64,000 nt of DNA from JACJYE01 sp964432875. GTDB taxonomy: Bacteria > Bacteroidota > Bacteroidia > Chitinophagales > Saprospiraceae. Location of the stretch: the NCBI GenBank assembly GCA_964432875.1, contig CAYSPJ010000009.1, positions 7,978 through 71,977 of the forward strand, in the 5' to 3' direction. A model generated the notes under the pieces. That model was not told where the DNA came from and did no database searches. It saw only the letters and a program-made list of their open reading frames with translations. Both the position numbers and the translations under genes were made by a program. The number at the start of each line of letters is the position of its first letter. Positions within the stretch are counted from its first letter, which is position 1. Positions 1 to 8,588 of the stretch are shown here, piece after piece.

Positions 1-1
1 G

Positions 2-493
2 CACGATTTCAGGAATATGCTCTTTGAGCTCGTATTCACCAAAGTGCTTTATTATGCTTATGTGCTGGTATTGCCGATCCTGATCCTCCCCTTTTCTCCC
101 TGGTTTATCCTGTTATGCTTTTTTAGCATGCACTTTGTGGGCGGCATGATCCTGAGCCTGGTATTCCAGCCAGCCCATGTAGCGCCCGATGCCGCTCACC
201 CGCTGCCAGATTCGGAAGGAAGGATCGAGAACCACTGGGCCATCCACCAGCTGCTGACTACCACTGGCTTTGGCCATGGGCAGCGCATGCTTTCCTGGTA
301 TATGGGCGGGCTGAATTTCCAAATCGAGCATCACCTCTTCCCCACGGTATGCCACGTTCACTACCGGGCATTGGCCCCCATCGTACAACAAACGGCACAG
401 GAGTATGGGCTGCCTTATCATACCGAGAAGACCTGGTGGGCTGCAATCCGTAGCCATGGCAGTATGCTGCGTTCGCTAGCCGATGAAGTGTAA
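2..493 (+). CDS. Fatty acid desaturase, C-terminal fragment
   Basis: The open frame runs in from the left window edge, so the N-terminus and the first histidine box are missing. The visible part starts with hydrophobic membrane segments and ends with the third histidine box FQIEHHLFP, the hallmark of acyl-lipid and linoleoyl-CoA type front-end desaturases; an earlier PAHV and NHWAIHQ histidine cluster fits the same family. In that family a di-iron centre held by histidines introduces a double bond into membrane fatty acids using O2 and an electron donor. An in-frame ATG at 17 lies inside the conserved fold and is probably not the real start. A GC-rich stem-loop follows the stop. The family call is firm; regiospecificity cannot be told. 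Confidence 0.85.
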   Translation, partial: HDFRNMLFELVFTKVLYYAYVLVLPILILPFSPWFILLCFFSMHFVGGMILSLVFQPAHVAPDAAHPLPDSEGRIENHWAIHQLLTTTGFGHGQRMLSWYMGGLNFQIEHHLFPTVCHVHYRALAPIVQQTAQEYGLPYHTEKTWWAAIRSHGSMLRSLADEV

Positions 494-538
494 CCGCAGG
501 AAGAACCTATCTCCCTCCGGTGTATTTTAATTTCGCCC

Positions 539-574
539 GGGCCTAGCGGTAGAATGACCCCTTCCGCTAGGCCC
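539..574 (+). terminator. Stem-loop after the desaturase
   Basis: A perfect 11-bp inverted repeat (arms 539-549 and 564-574, GGGCCTAGCGG) closes a 14-nt loop 45 bp after the desaturase stop. No long T run follows, so it may be a transcript-end stabiliser rather than a classical intrinsic terminator. Confidence 0.5.
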
Positions 575-607
575 AGGCAATAATTTAACCATTTATTTAC
601 ACTGGCT

Positions 608-615
608 TAATTTTG
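608..615 (+). promoter_or_regulatory. Putative TAnnTTTG promoter of the phosphate transporter
   Basis: TAATTTTG matches the Bacteroidota -7 element TAnnTTTG and lies 38 bp before the transporter ATG. No clear -33 TTG is seen at the right distance, so this is tentative. Confidence 0.4.
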
Positions 616-653
616 AAGTCGTAGTTTAGCCGTTCGTTTTTAAGGGCTTAACT

Positions 654-2942
654 ATGCCAGATATATATATCATCATTGTCGTTCTGCTTTTTGCATTGGC
701 CATTTCCGACTTGATTGTAGGGGTGAGCAACGATGCCGTTAATTTTTTGAATTCTGCCGTAGGTTCAAAAGTAGCGCCCCGGCACATCATCATGATTGTG
801 GCCAGCCTGGGTATTTTTATTGGCGCCACCTTTTCCAGCGGCATGATGGAGATTGCCCGCAAAGGCATTTTCAACCCAGACCTCTTCGTCTTTGCCGAAG
901 TGATGGTGATCTTCCTGGCCGTGATGCTCACGGATATTATTTTGCTCGATCTGTTCAACACCTTTGGCATGCCGACTTCTACGACGGTATCCATTGTATT
1001 TGAGCTGCTGGGGGCTTCCGTAGCCGTAGCCCTGCTCAAGATCGCTGAAGCCGGCCAAGATTTTGGGGCTATTACCGAGTATATCAACACCGCTAGCGCG
1101 CTAGCCATCGTTTCGGGTATTTTCATTTCCGTAGGCATCGCCTTCACGGTTGGGGCCCTGGTACAGTATTTAGCCCGGCTCTTGTTTTCTTTCCAGTACG
1201 AAAAACGCCTGAAGTGGGTGGGAGGCATCTATGCCGGACTGGCGCTCACCGTAATGACTTATTTCCTGATCCTAAAGGGCTTAAAAGGGGCGTCTTTTGT
1301 TTCCGAAAGCTTCGTGAAATGGGCTGCCAGCAACACCCTGCTGATTATGAGCATCGCCTTTGTTTTCTGGTCGGCCAGCATGCAATTTTTATCGTCAGTG
1401 CTAAAGGTGAACGTCTTGCGCATCGTCGTCCTTTTCGGCACTTTTTCCCTGGCGATGGCTTTTGCCGGCAATGATTTGGTCAACTTTATCGGAGTGCCGA
1501 TCGCGGGCTTCGAGTCCTTCCTGGCCTGGTCGAACTCGGGAGTCGCGGCTGAAGAATACGGCATGGGGGTATTGACCCAGCCGGTACGTACCAATACCTA
1601 TCTGCTGCTCGCTGCCGGTATAATTATGATCATGACCTTATGGCTATCCAGGAAAGCCCGTTCGGTAACGGAAACGGAGGTCAAACTCAGCCGACAGGAC
1701 GAGGGCTCCGAGCGTTTTTCTCCCAACCTGCTATCGCGCTATATCGTCCGCTACACACGCCAGATCGGCAAGGGAATATCGGTGGTCATCCCTCGCTCCT
1801 GGCTGGACAAAGCCGAGCAAAGCTTCATGCCCGCAGGTGCCGTTTCTGATAATGGCAAAACCTTCAGCCCCCCTGATTTCGACCTGGTGCGGGCTTCGGT
1901 AAACCTGGCAGTGGCCAGTACTTTGATTGCCTTTGCCACATCGCTCAAGCTGCCGCTCTCCACCACTTATGTCTCTTTCATGGTGGCCATGGGCACTTCC
2001 TTGGCCGACCGGGCTTGGGGGCGCGATAGCGCGGTGTACCGGGTAGCCGGGGTGCTCAATGTAATCGGCGGATGGTTCCTCACTGCTTTCATCGCTTTTT
2101 CAGTATCGGCGGTCTTTGCCTGGTTGATTTTCAATTTCGGCATCTGGGCCATTGCGGCCATCCTCATGCTGGTAGTGGGTTTCATCACCCGTACCTTCTT
2201 GCTCCACCGCAAGCGTGAGAAAGATAAAGCCAAAGAAAAAGAATTTGAACAAGCGGTTCATGCCATCCCTGCCGCCCTGGCCTTGCAAGAAACTTACGAA
2301 AGCGTCACCCATACGCTTTCTAATGTCCGTTCTGCTTTACACGACTCGATTTTCGGCTTACAGCAGGAAGACCTCCTGCTGATTGGGCGTGCCGAGAAGC
2401 TCGTCGGCAACCTAAAAAAGAGCAAAAAGGTACTGAAAAAACAGCTTTACAACGGCATCAAGCGCATTGCCGAAGAGCATACCGATAGCAGCCGGGTCTA
2501 TCTGCTGGTTTTTGACCTGGAGCAGGACATCCTGCAGTCTATTTCCTTCATCATCGAAGAATGCCGGGAGCACGTGCGCAATGATCATAAGCCACTGGAG
2601 CTGGAACAAGGTAAAAAGCTCTACGACATGCAAAATGCGATCGGGGCCTATTTCCACGAAGTAGCAGATGTGTTGGCTAAAGGGGATTTCAAAACATTGG
2701 GCCTGTTGCTGGCAGAGAAGCGAAAATTATTCGTCCAGTTGGAGAGGCTCATCAGCGAACAGGTAGAAGGCATCCGCAAGGAACGCTATGGCCGGCGCAA
2801 CAGCATGCTGTATTTCAGTTTGCTGCTGGAATTGAAAGACCTGATTGCCGTCGCCGCCCGCTTCGCCAAACTATACGAACGAGCCCAGCGGGCCCTATCG
2901 GTAGAGAAAGGTTTGCCGCTGGTGGCGGGCAAACCGAACTGA
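654..2942 (+). CDS. Inorganic phosphate transporter, PiT family (long Bacteroidota form)
   Basis: A 762-residue integral membrane protein of the PiT family (SLC20-like), which imports phosphate with H+ or Na+. The two family signatures are visible: VGVSNDAVNFLNSAVG near residue 25 and AGNDLVNFIGVPIAG near residue 270, in two inverted halves of hydrophobic helices. A third stretch near 415-450 has the LPLSTTYV motif. From about residue 515 the protein becomes soluble, charged and helical; this PhoU-like cytoplasmic tail of about 240 residues is usual for the roughly 750-residue Bacteroidota version and absent from E. coli PitA (about 500). The ATG at 654 starts just before the first membrane helix. 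It converges on the glycosyltransferase at 2949, with stops 6 bp apart. Confidence 0.92.
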   Translation: MPDIYIIIVVLLFALAISDLIVGVSNDAVNFLNSAVGSKVAPRHIIMIVASLGIFIGATFSSGMMEIARKGIFNPDLFVFAEVMVIFLAVMLTDIILLDLFNTFGMPTSTTVSIVFELLGASVAVALLKIAEAGQDFGAITEYINTASALAIVSGIFISVGIAFTVGALVQYLARLLFSFQYEKRLKWVGGIYAGLALTVMTYFLILKGLKGASFVSESFVKWAASNTLLIMSIAFVFWSASMQFLSSVLKVNVLRIVVLFGTFSLAMAFAGNDLVNFIGVPIAGFESFLAWSNSGVAAEEYGMGVLTQPVRTNTYLLLAAGIIMIMTLWLSRKARSVTETEVKLSRQDEGSERFSPNLLSRYIVRYTRQIGKGISVVIPRSWLDKAEQSFMPAGAVSDNGKTFSPPDFDLVRASVNLAVASTLIAFATSLKLPLSTTYVSFMVAMGTSLADRAWGRDSAVYRVAGVLNVIGGWFLTAFIAFSVSAVFAWLIFNFGIWAIAAILMLVVGFITRTFLLHRKREKDKAKEKEFEQAVHAIPAALALQETYESVTHTLSNVRSALHDSIFGLQQEDLLLIGRAEKLVGNLKKSKKVLKKQLYNGIKRIAEEHTDSSRVYLLVFDLEQDILQSISFIIEECREHVRNDHKPLELEQGKKLYDMQNAIGAYFHEVADVLAKGDFKTLGLLLAEKRKLFVQLERLISEQVEGIRKERYGRRNSMLYFSLLLELKDLIAVAARFAKLYERAQRALSVEKGLPLVAGKPN

Positions 2943-2948
2943 CCTCAT

Positions 2949-4106
2949 TTAGCGCACTTGCCGCCCTTTCCATTGATATTTCTTAATCACCAGCGCCAGC
3001 AGCCCTACGATGGCGATGTAAAGGATGTGCAAGCATTCTGAGCGCAAGAAGCCGCGCAGCAATTTGCGCTGGCCAAAGAAGCGGGCGGCAATGCTGAGCA
3101 GCGCATAATCTGCCATCGCTTTGACCAGAAACAGCCCCAGAAAGAAGACGGTGCCAAATAAGGGGTACCAGGGCAAGATGAGCAGGCTTGCCAGGATTAG
3201 CCACGAATATAGGAAAACCAGCCCGACTAAGGCCGTGATGCGCCAGTCATCATAACTATGGTTTTTAGTACCCCAGCGCAGGCGCTGGCTCAGGAAACTC
3301 TGCCAGGTGGTTTGGGGCAAGGAATACATGGCCGCTGCCGGGCTTTTGGCGAAAGAGAGCTGCCCGGGATAGCGCCCGGCAATTTTTTGAATGAGGAAAA
3401 CATCGTCGCCAGAAGCAAACTGCTCGTTGCCCGAAAAGCCGCCGGCGGCCTCGAAAGCCGTTTTTTCATAAGCCAGGTTGGCGCCATTGGCCAGGAAAAA
3501 GAGCTGCCCCTGGTTGCCAGCTGCCGTCACCAGCATAGTGCCGGCAAAGTCAAGCGCCTGGAAGCGCTCCAGTGCATTGTGTACCGGGCGGAGGAGTACC
3601 GGCGCGGCTACCGCCTTTGCACCGGTAGATTCATAGCAAAAGACGATCTGCCGCAGCCACTGTTGTGGCGCTGTGCAATCGGCATCAGTTGTGACGATGA
3701 GCCGGCCATGAGCATGAGCGATGCCCACTTCCAGCGCTTTCTTTTTGGAAGACTGCATCGCCGCCTCGGGCCCGAGTATTGCGGCAAGGCTCAGTAGGCG
3801 AAGGTTTGGAGAGGCCATAGCGCGCACTACGGCCGCGGTCTCATCGGAAGAGTAGTCATCAACGACGATAATTTCAAATAGCTGGCGCGGATAGTGCTGC
3901 TGGAGCAGGCTCTGCAGGCAGCCCTTGATGTGCCGGGCCTCGTCGCGTGCCGGCAGGATAATGCTGACGCTGGTTTGAGGCTGCCAACGTTCAGGGAGGC
4001 GGCATTCCGGGCATTGGAACCACATTTTCAACAACTGGCCGATGAGCAGGCTGTAGGCTAGGGCAAGCAAGAAGCCAGCCAGGGAAAGGAGGGGGAGCCA
4101 GGCCAC
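2949..4106 (-). CDS. Membrane-anchored family 2 glycosyltransferase
   Basis: A 385-residue GT2-family inverting glycosyltransferase. It opens with a membrane helix (about residues 4-30), followed by a GT-A catalytic domain with VDDYSSDET for nucleotide-sugar binding, TTDADC as the metal-binding DxD-type motif, an SGDD motif and QRLRWGTKN, the QxxRW acceptor-site motif of processive synthases. Three to four hydrophobic helices follow at the C-terminus (about 285-375). The layout resembles hyaluronan/cellulose-synthase-like enzymes acting at the inner membrane on polysaccharide or lipid-linked sugars. It lies 6 bp downstream of the DUF4834-like gene, so the two are probably co-transcribed. Substrate unknown. 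Confidence 0.87.
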   Translation of the reverse strand: MAWLPLLSLAGFLLALAYSLLIGQLLKMWFQCPECRLPERWQPQTSVSIILPARDEARHIKGCLQSLLQQHYPRQLFEIIVVDDYSSDETAAVVRAMASPNLRLLSLAAILGPEAAMQSSKKKALEVGIAHAHGRLIVTTDADCTAPQQWLRQIVFCYESTGAKAVAAPVLLRPVHNALERFQALDFAGTMLVTAAGNQGQLFFLANGANLAYEKTAFEAAGGFSGNEQFASGDDVFLIQKIAGRYPGQLSFAKSPAAAMYSLPQTTWQSFLSQRLRWGTKNHSYDDWRITALVGLVFLYSWLILASLLILPWYPLFGTVFFLGLFLVKAMADYALLSIAARFFGQRKLLRGFLRSECLHILYIAIVGLLALVIKKYQWKGRQVR

Positions 4107-4112
4107 GGTCCG

Positions 4113-4595
4113 TTATTCTTTGAAGAAATCATCGTACTGGTTGGATGCCCGCTTTTCTCTTTGAGGCTCTGCCTTGGGGGATAGTTCCTCAATTTCTATC
4201 TCGTCTTCGATCTCCAGCTCTTCAAAATCGGCGTATTCACCCTCCCGCGCACGCTGCGCTTCAGACTGCACTTCCTCGATGCGCTTTTTTACCAAAGCTT
4301 TCCCCAAGAGGAAAACGGCCACCAAGGGAAAGGCCAGGATGCTAAGCACGATGGCACCGATGCCTCCCAGCGGGTTGCGCCGTACTAGCTTGATGAGCCC
4401 TTGGACGTAGCCCAGCACCACTTTGTAATTGACGATGAGCGCGGCGATGATCAGCAGGGGAGAAAGGTAGTAAAGGATAGTGAAAACGAAACGGGCCAGA
4501 TAAAACAAGGCAACCAAAAGCAATACCAACATTACTATGCCGATAATAGCGCTGAAAGGGTTGCTTTCTACATTAATTTCTTTGCGTTGGCGCAT
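4113..4595 (-). CDS. Small membrane protein resembling DUF4834
   Basis: A 160-residue protein with two or three hydrophobic segments (about residues 12-53 and 75-97), then a strongly acidic tail rich in Glu and Asp and a basic-aromatic end. The order (NPFSAIIGI, two helices, charged tail) fits the Bacteroidota family DUF4834, whose function is unknown; the match is from memory of the family, not a search. It is the first gene of a two-gene unit with the glycosyltransferase 6 bp downstream, hinting at an envelope role. A CAAAAGTA (TACTTTTG on the minus strand) at 4730-4737 could be its promoter, leaving a leader of about 130 nt. Confidence 0.6.
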   Translation of the reverse strand: MRQRKEINVESNPFSAIIGIVMLVLLLVALFYLARFVFTILYYLSPLLIIAALIVNYKVVLGYVQGLIKLVRRNPLGGIGAIVLSILAFPLVAVFLLGKALVKKRIEEVQSEAQRAREGEYADFEELEIEDEIEIEELSPKAEPQREKRASNQYDDFFKE

Positions 4596-4790
4596 TTTCT
4601 TGGAACAGTTTTATATAACAACCTGTGAGCGCTGCAAATGTTGGCATCAGCCCAAGTTGTCGTGGAAAAAACCCTTGTGGCTATTTTTTTTGCAACCTGG
4701 CAAATAAAGGCTAATTTTGAGCTTCAAAACAAAAGTAAAGGTTTTTCATGCGCCCCGCGTAGAAAACCAACGCAGCGAAAGACCGCTGGA

Positions 4791-4798
4791 TAAATTTG
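4791..4798 (+). promoter_or_regulatory. Putative TAnnTTTG promoter of the thioredoxin-like gene
   Basis: TAAATTTG, an exact match to TAnnTTTG, ends 19 bp before the ATG at 4818 and gives a leader of about 13 nt. No obvious -33 TTG. Confidence 0.55.
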
Positions 4799-4817
4799 GT
4801 TTTAAAATACAATCAAC

Positions 4818-6167
4818 ATGATCAGATCGTTTTTGTGGAGCTTCTTAGCCGTACTCAGTTTCAGCCTCAGCGCCCAGTCTCCTGCCGTGCAGGTATTGCG
4901 CTGCGAGCTGCAAGGCTGCCCGCAGCCGCCCAGCCTCTTTAAATTCGGAGGCAGCAATTTCCAACTTATCAGCCAGGCAGAACAGATCGAGCCCAATGTA
5001 TATGAATTCAAGATAGCGGCCACTAGCCCCGCATTTTACTACGTGGGGATAGACCCCAACAACGTATTGCCGCTCATCCTCGGCAGTGAGCCGCAGGTAG
5101 TAGTCAAAGGCAGCTGCGGAGCGATGCGCAATGCGACTGTCGCGCAATCTAGCCTCAATGAGGCGTACAATGGCCTCAAGGCCGAAATGGACAAGCTGCG
5201 CAACCAGTCGGGCCAGCTCATCCGTCAATATCAGGTTGCCTTTGGGGAAAAACGCGAAGCGGTCACCGCAGAAATGAAAAGCCTGGACGATGTTAAAAAA
5301 TCCTTGCTCGACTCTCTAAGCCAAGCCAACCCCTACCTGGGGAAGATCCTCGCCTTGAATACTTACCTGAGTTTCCAAAACTACCCCAAAGGATACTCTG
5401 ACGAGATAGAATATTTCGCCAAAGAGTACTTCAGCTTCGTCAACTTCAAGGATCCGGACTACAGCAGCATGCCTTGGGTCTATGAGAGTTTCCGCAGCTA
5501 TGCGACCACCATGGTAAGCGTGCGCCTCGCCGATGAACAGCAGCGCATATACCTGGAAGGGGCCTTGGCAGCCATCCCCCAGGGTAGCGGCACCGAAAAG
5601 CTGGCGCTTGCAGGCATCATCAACGTGCTACAGCAGAAAAACAACGCTAATTTCCCCTACTTTGCCGAGCGCTTCATCCGCACCTTCAAAACATCTGACC
5701 CGGCAGCTGCCGCTGCCATGCAACAAGAGCTAGACAAAGCCAAGAGCTTCCTCATCGGTGGCCAAGCCCCCGATTTTACTCAAAAAACACCCGGCGGACA
5801 AGACTTCAGCCTGAGCGATTTGCGCGGCAAAGTCGTTTTGATCGATTTCTGGGCGAGCTGGTGCGGCCCCTGCCGCCGGGAAAACCCCAATGTGGTGCGC
5901 CTCTACGAAACATACAAGGAAAAAGGCTTTGACATCCTGGGCGTGAGCCTCGACCGCAGCGAGGCACCTTGGCTGCAAGCCATTGAACAGGATAAGCTCA
6001 CCTGGCATCACGTAAGCGACCTGCAGGGCTGGTCCAATGAAGTGGCTCAGGCCTATGGCGTACGCTCCATCCCCCACACTGTATTGGTGGATGGCGAGGG
6101 CCGCATCCTGGCTCGCAACCTCCGCGGCGAAGCCCTGGAACAAAAACTAAAAGAGTTATTTGATTGA
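4818..6167 (+). CDS. TlpA/ResA-like periplasmic thioredoxin protein
   Basis: A 449-residue exported protein: a signal peptide (FLWSFLAVLSFSLSAQ), an N-terminal beta-rich domain (about 20-130) like the DUF4369-type domain of Bacteroidota TlpA proteins, a helical middle, and a C-terminal AhpC/TSA-thioredoxin domain (about 312-449). The redox motif WASWCGPC puts the active cysteines at residues 349 and 352, and the cis-proline is seen in SIPHTVLV. Such proteins reduce or exchange disulfides in the periplasm, for example during cytochrome maturation or oxidative repair. It converges on batD (stops 8 bp apart). Next to a Bat operon, an oxidative-stress role is plausible but inferred. Confidence 0.88.
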   Translation: MIRSFLWSFLAVLSFSLSAQSPAVQVLRCELQGCPQPPSLFKFGGSNFQLISQAEQIEPNVYEFKIAATSPAFYYVGIDPNNVLPLILGSEPQVVVKGSCGAMRNATVAQSSLNEAYNGLKAEMDKLRNQSGQLIRQYQVAFGEKREAVTAEMKSLDDVKKSLLDSLSQANPYLGKILALNTYLSFQNYPKGYSDEIEYFAKEYFSFVNFKDPDYSSMPWVYESFRSYATTMVSVRLADEQQRIYLEGALAAIPQGSGTEKLALAGIINVLQQKNNANFPYFAERFIRTFKTSDPAAAAAMQQELDKAKSFLIGGQAPDFTQKTPGGQDFSLSDLRGKVVLIDFWASWCGPCRRENPNVVRLYETYKEKGFDILGVSLDRSEAPWLQAIEQDKLTWHHVSDLQGWSNEVAQAYGVRSIPHTVLVDGEGRILARNLRGEALEQKLKELFD

Positions 6168-6175
6168 GCGCCCTT

Positions 6176-7927
6176 TTACCGTTCCTCCATCTGCTCGATA
6201 ACCTGCAGGGCCTTTTGGTAGGTATCCTGCATTGCCGGGGCATTATCCTTTCCGGCGAATAGGGCCAACTCGCAGATATCGATGATTTCCAGGAAGCGGG
6301 CGGATAGCTCGGCCGGCGTATCCAACTCCTCCAGGCGCTGCCGCAGGCTGTCTTTTGCCAGAGCTGAGCGAGGTATGTGCAGCTTGTCGCTGGTATAACC
6401 CAGCATGGCTTTGGAGACCTCATCGTAGAAAGCGCGGCTATCCGCAGCCTTCAGGAAAACCTCAGCCCGGGCAAGGTGTGCTTGAGCCATTTTCCGGGCG
6501 GCACGCGTGCGCAGCAACAGCGGATCAATATTTTGCTGTTGTAATTGACGGCGCTTATAAGCGATAGCCCCCCCCAGCAAGAGCAGAGGGCAAGAAAGCA
6601 AGCCCCAAAACAAAGGCGAGCCAAGCAGCGGTTTGCCTTGCCGATATAATTGGGTTTCCATTTTTAGGCTGGAGATATCCTTCCATCCGCCAGTGTCCGC
6701 AGGTTCGATATCTGGCTGGCTCCCGCCTTTGCTGCCGGGGCGCACCGTGATGTCGTACACAGCGCCCTCGAGCACGACGTAGCGGGCGCTGTCGGGGTTG
6801 AAATAGGAAAAAGCTGGCTGCAACTGGTAGCCCCCCGTTTCCTTAGGCAAAAACAAGTACTCGAAGGTCTTCTTACCTCTGATCTCCCCATTCATTTCAT
6901 AAGCCTCCTCCTCGATTACCGTAGGTTCATAAAGTTCGAATGCCGGCGGCACATCTAAGGTAGGGGCTTGGATCCTTTTGATATCCCCCTCGCCATTGAT
7001 AGTGAGGCGCAGGGAGAGCACGTCGTCGGTAGTCACTACCGTCCGGCTGAGGAAAGGGGTCATGGTGAAATGGCCTACGGCACCAGTAAAGGAAGCGGGT
7101 GCCCCCGCGGGCAAGGGAGACACCTGGATGGATACCGGCTGGGTACTCAGGGGCGTGCGTTCCACTTCCGGAGAGAAGAAAAAACTGCGCTGCCGCCCGC
7201 TGTCGTCTTTGATTACCCCCACTACTATATTCATAGGGCTGACCGTTAGTGTGCCAGCCTGCTGAGGGAAAAGGGCTATCCGCTTTAAGGTTTTGGCCAC
7301 ATACTGAACGCCATTGACCACTTCCCGGATGGGGCGGCTGTCGAAACGCCGGATATCTTCGGCATAGAACCCCTGGTAGCTGGATTCCTCCAAAACGGTG
7401 GGGCTGTCGTAGTTGACCGTGGTGTAGAGCCGATAATCCAGCGCGATTTGCTGCCCGGCCCAAGCCTTAGTGGTACTGGGTTCCGCTGCAAAAAAGATGA
7501 TCTGCCCTTCACTTGCTTTTGCGGCCGAGGCAAGCACTTCCACCGTGACGGGTGGGGAGTACATAAGCCGCCCATCAGCCTTGATGCTGGCGCTGCCGAT
7601 GGTAATGGCACCAGTGCGGAGCGGGCGCAGATTATAGATATAAGTGGTTTCCTTACTTACCCTGCCGTTGATGATGGTAGTGCCGACGCCAAAATAGGGC
7701 CCAGACAAAACCCGGAAGCCTTCAAAAGCAGGCGGCTTGAAATCGCTGGCATCAGCATTATTCAAGACGAATTTGAGCTCGAAACTCCCATCTTTTAACA
7801 CCTGCCGTGCATCCGTGAAGGCTTCAAAGGCAACCTGGCTTTGCCCCCACTGCGGAGACAGGGCGGCGGCAAAGCAGAGCAAAATGGCCATTTTCTGAAC
7901 AGTGCTGATGGCAATAAGTAGTTTCAT
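6176..7927 (-). CDS. batD: BatD family protein (oxygen tolerance)
   Basis: A 583-residue BatD. After a signal peptide (about 1-30) come repeated Ig-like beta domains (35-135, 140-270, 285-395), one transmembrane helix (about 436-456) and a cytoplasmic helical tail. It is the last gene of the minus-strand Bat operon that starts with moxR at 14458. Bat proteins were named for aerotolerance in Bacteroides fragilis and are thought to form a membrane complex in which MoxR acts as chaperone on vWA proteins; the exact biochemistry is unsettled. A shorter protein with the same first domain is encoded just upstream (8008-8565). The gap between them, 80 bp, is larger than most in this operon. Confidence 0.88.
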   Translation of the reverse strand: MKLLIAISTVQKMAILLCFAAALSPQWGQSQVAFEAFTDARQVLKDGSFELKFVLNNADASDFKPPAFEGFRVLSGPYFGVGTTIINGRVSKETTYIYNLRPLRTGAITIGSASIKADGRLMYSPPVTVEVLASAAKASEGQIIFFAAEPSTTKAWAGQQIALDYRLYTTVNYDSPTVLEESSYQGFYAEDIRRFDSRPIREVVNGVQYVAKTLKRIALFPQQAGTLTVSPMNIVVGVIKDDSGRQRSFFFSPEVERTPLSTQPVSIQVSPLPAGAPASFTGAVGHFTMTPFLSRTVVTTDDVLSLRLTINGEGDIKRIQAPTLDVPPAFELYEPTVIEEEAYEMNGEIRGKKTFEYLFLPKETGGYQLQPAFSYFNPDSARYVVLEGAVYDITVRPGSKGGSQPDIEPADTGGWKDISSLKMETQLYRQGKPLLGSPLFWGLLSCPLLLLGGAIAYKRRQLQQQNIDPLLLRTRAARKMAQAHLARAEVFLKAADSRAFYDEVSKAMLGYTSDKLHIPRSALAKDSLRQRLEELDTPAELSARFLEIIDICELALFAGKDNAPAMQDTYQKALQVIEQMEER

Positions 7928-8007
7928 TAGGCAAAAACTTCATTTTGAAAGCATGACCAAAAAATCTGAGCTAGTGGCCCGCAACGCGCAGCTTTGCCCC
8001 CCAATCA

Positions 8008-8565
8008 TTACAGCTTGTAGACCTTCCTTTTGGGCTTGGCGGGCTCCTGCGGCGGCACCTCTGGCGTTGGCACCGAGGGCTGGATGCGCTCGCGGAAAGG
8101 GGCGAAGCTGGGCCACTCCCAATCATCCCATCCCCATTGAAAGCTCTGCCCCCGTTCTTCCTGAGGCGCCTGAATGATACCATCAGGGTTAGGCACAACG
8201 GTCACGGGTATGGGCAGGGTTTCCAGCACCTGCTCGCCTACGGCAATACTTGCTGGCTCGATATAATAATTGCCGATATCCCGTGGCTGCAGGTAGTAGG
8301 TATAAGCAATGCGCTGGCTGGTTCGCCCGTTGGCCATGCTGAAGCTAGAAGCGACATTCGGGCCGCTCACGATGTCGAAGCCCTGGAAGTGGGGCGGTTC
8401 AAAGGCTTGCCCGTTGGCGTTTTCCAGCGTAAAAACAGCTTTGAAATAATTGCCCAGAAGGATGGAATCGCTGCTGAGTTCTACTGTAAAGCGCGGGCCT
8501 TCCTGAGCAGAGAGCAGGCCAACGGCCCATACCATTGATAAGATAAAATAGAGCACTTTCTTCAT
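8008..8565 (-). CDS. Stand-alone BatD N-terminal domain protein
   Basis: A 185-residue exported protein (signal peptide MKKVLYFILSMVWAVGLLSA) whose residues 25-125 align by eye with residues 35-135 of the full BatD next door: both share FxPPxFxGFxxxSGP, an NGR-S stretch, a Y-YxLxPxxxG run and PVTV at the domain end. After that single Ig-like domain it has a Trp- and Pro-rich linker (WGWDDWEWPSF) and a basic end KPKRKVYKL, with no membrane helix. It is intact, so a deliberate one-domain paralogue is more likely than a decayed copy. It lies between the TPR protein (23 bp) and batD in the Bat operon. It may be a secreted partner or decoy for the complex; function unknown. Confidence 0.75.
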   Translation of the reverse strand: MKKVLYFILSMVWAVGLLSAQEGPRFTVELSSDSILLGNYFKAVFTLENANGQAFEPPHFQGFDIVSGPNVASSFSMANGRTSQRIAYTYYLQPRDIGNYYIEPASIAVGEQVLETLPIPVTVVPNPDGIIQAPQEERGQSFQWGWDDWEWPSFAPFRERIQPSVPTPEVPPQEPAKPKRKVYKL

Positions 8566-8588
8566 AGCGGTTCGATTTTATTGCTGTT

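Noticed and set aside
626..1228. A 200-codon minus-strand frame inside the phosphate transporter gene
   Set aside because: Complement of hydrophobic helices; no independent support.
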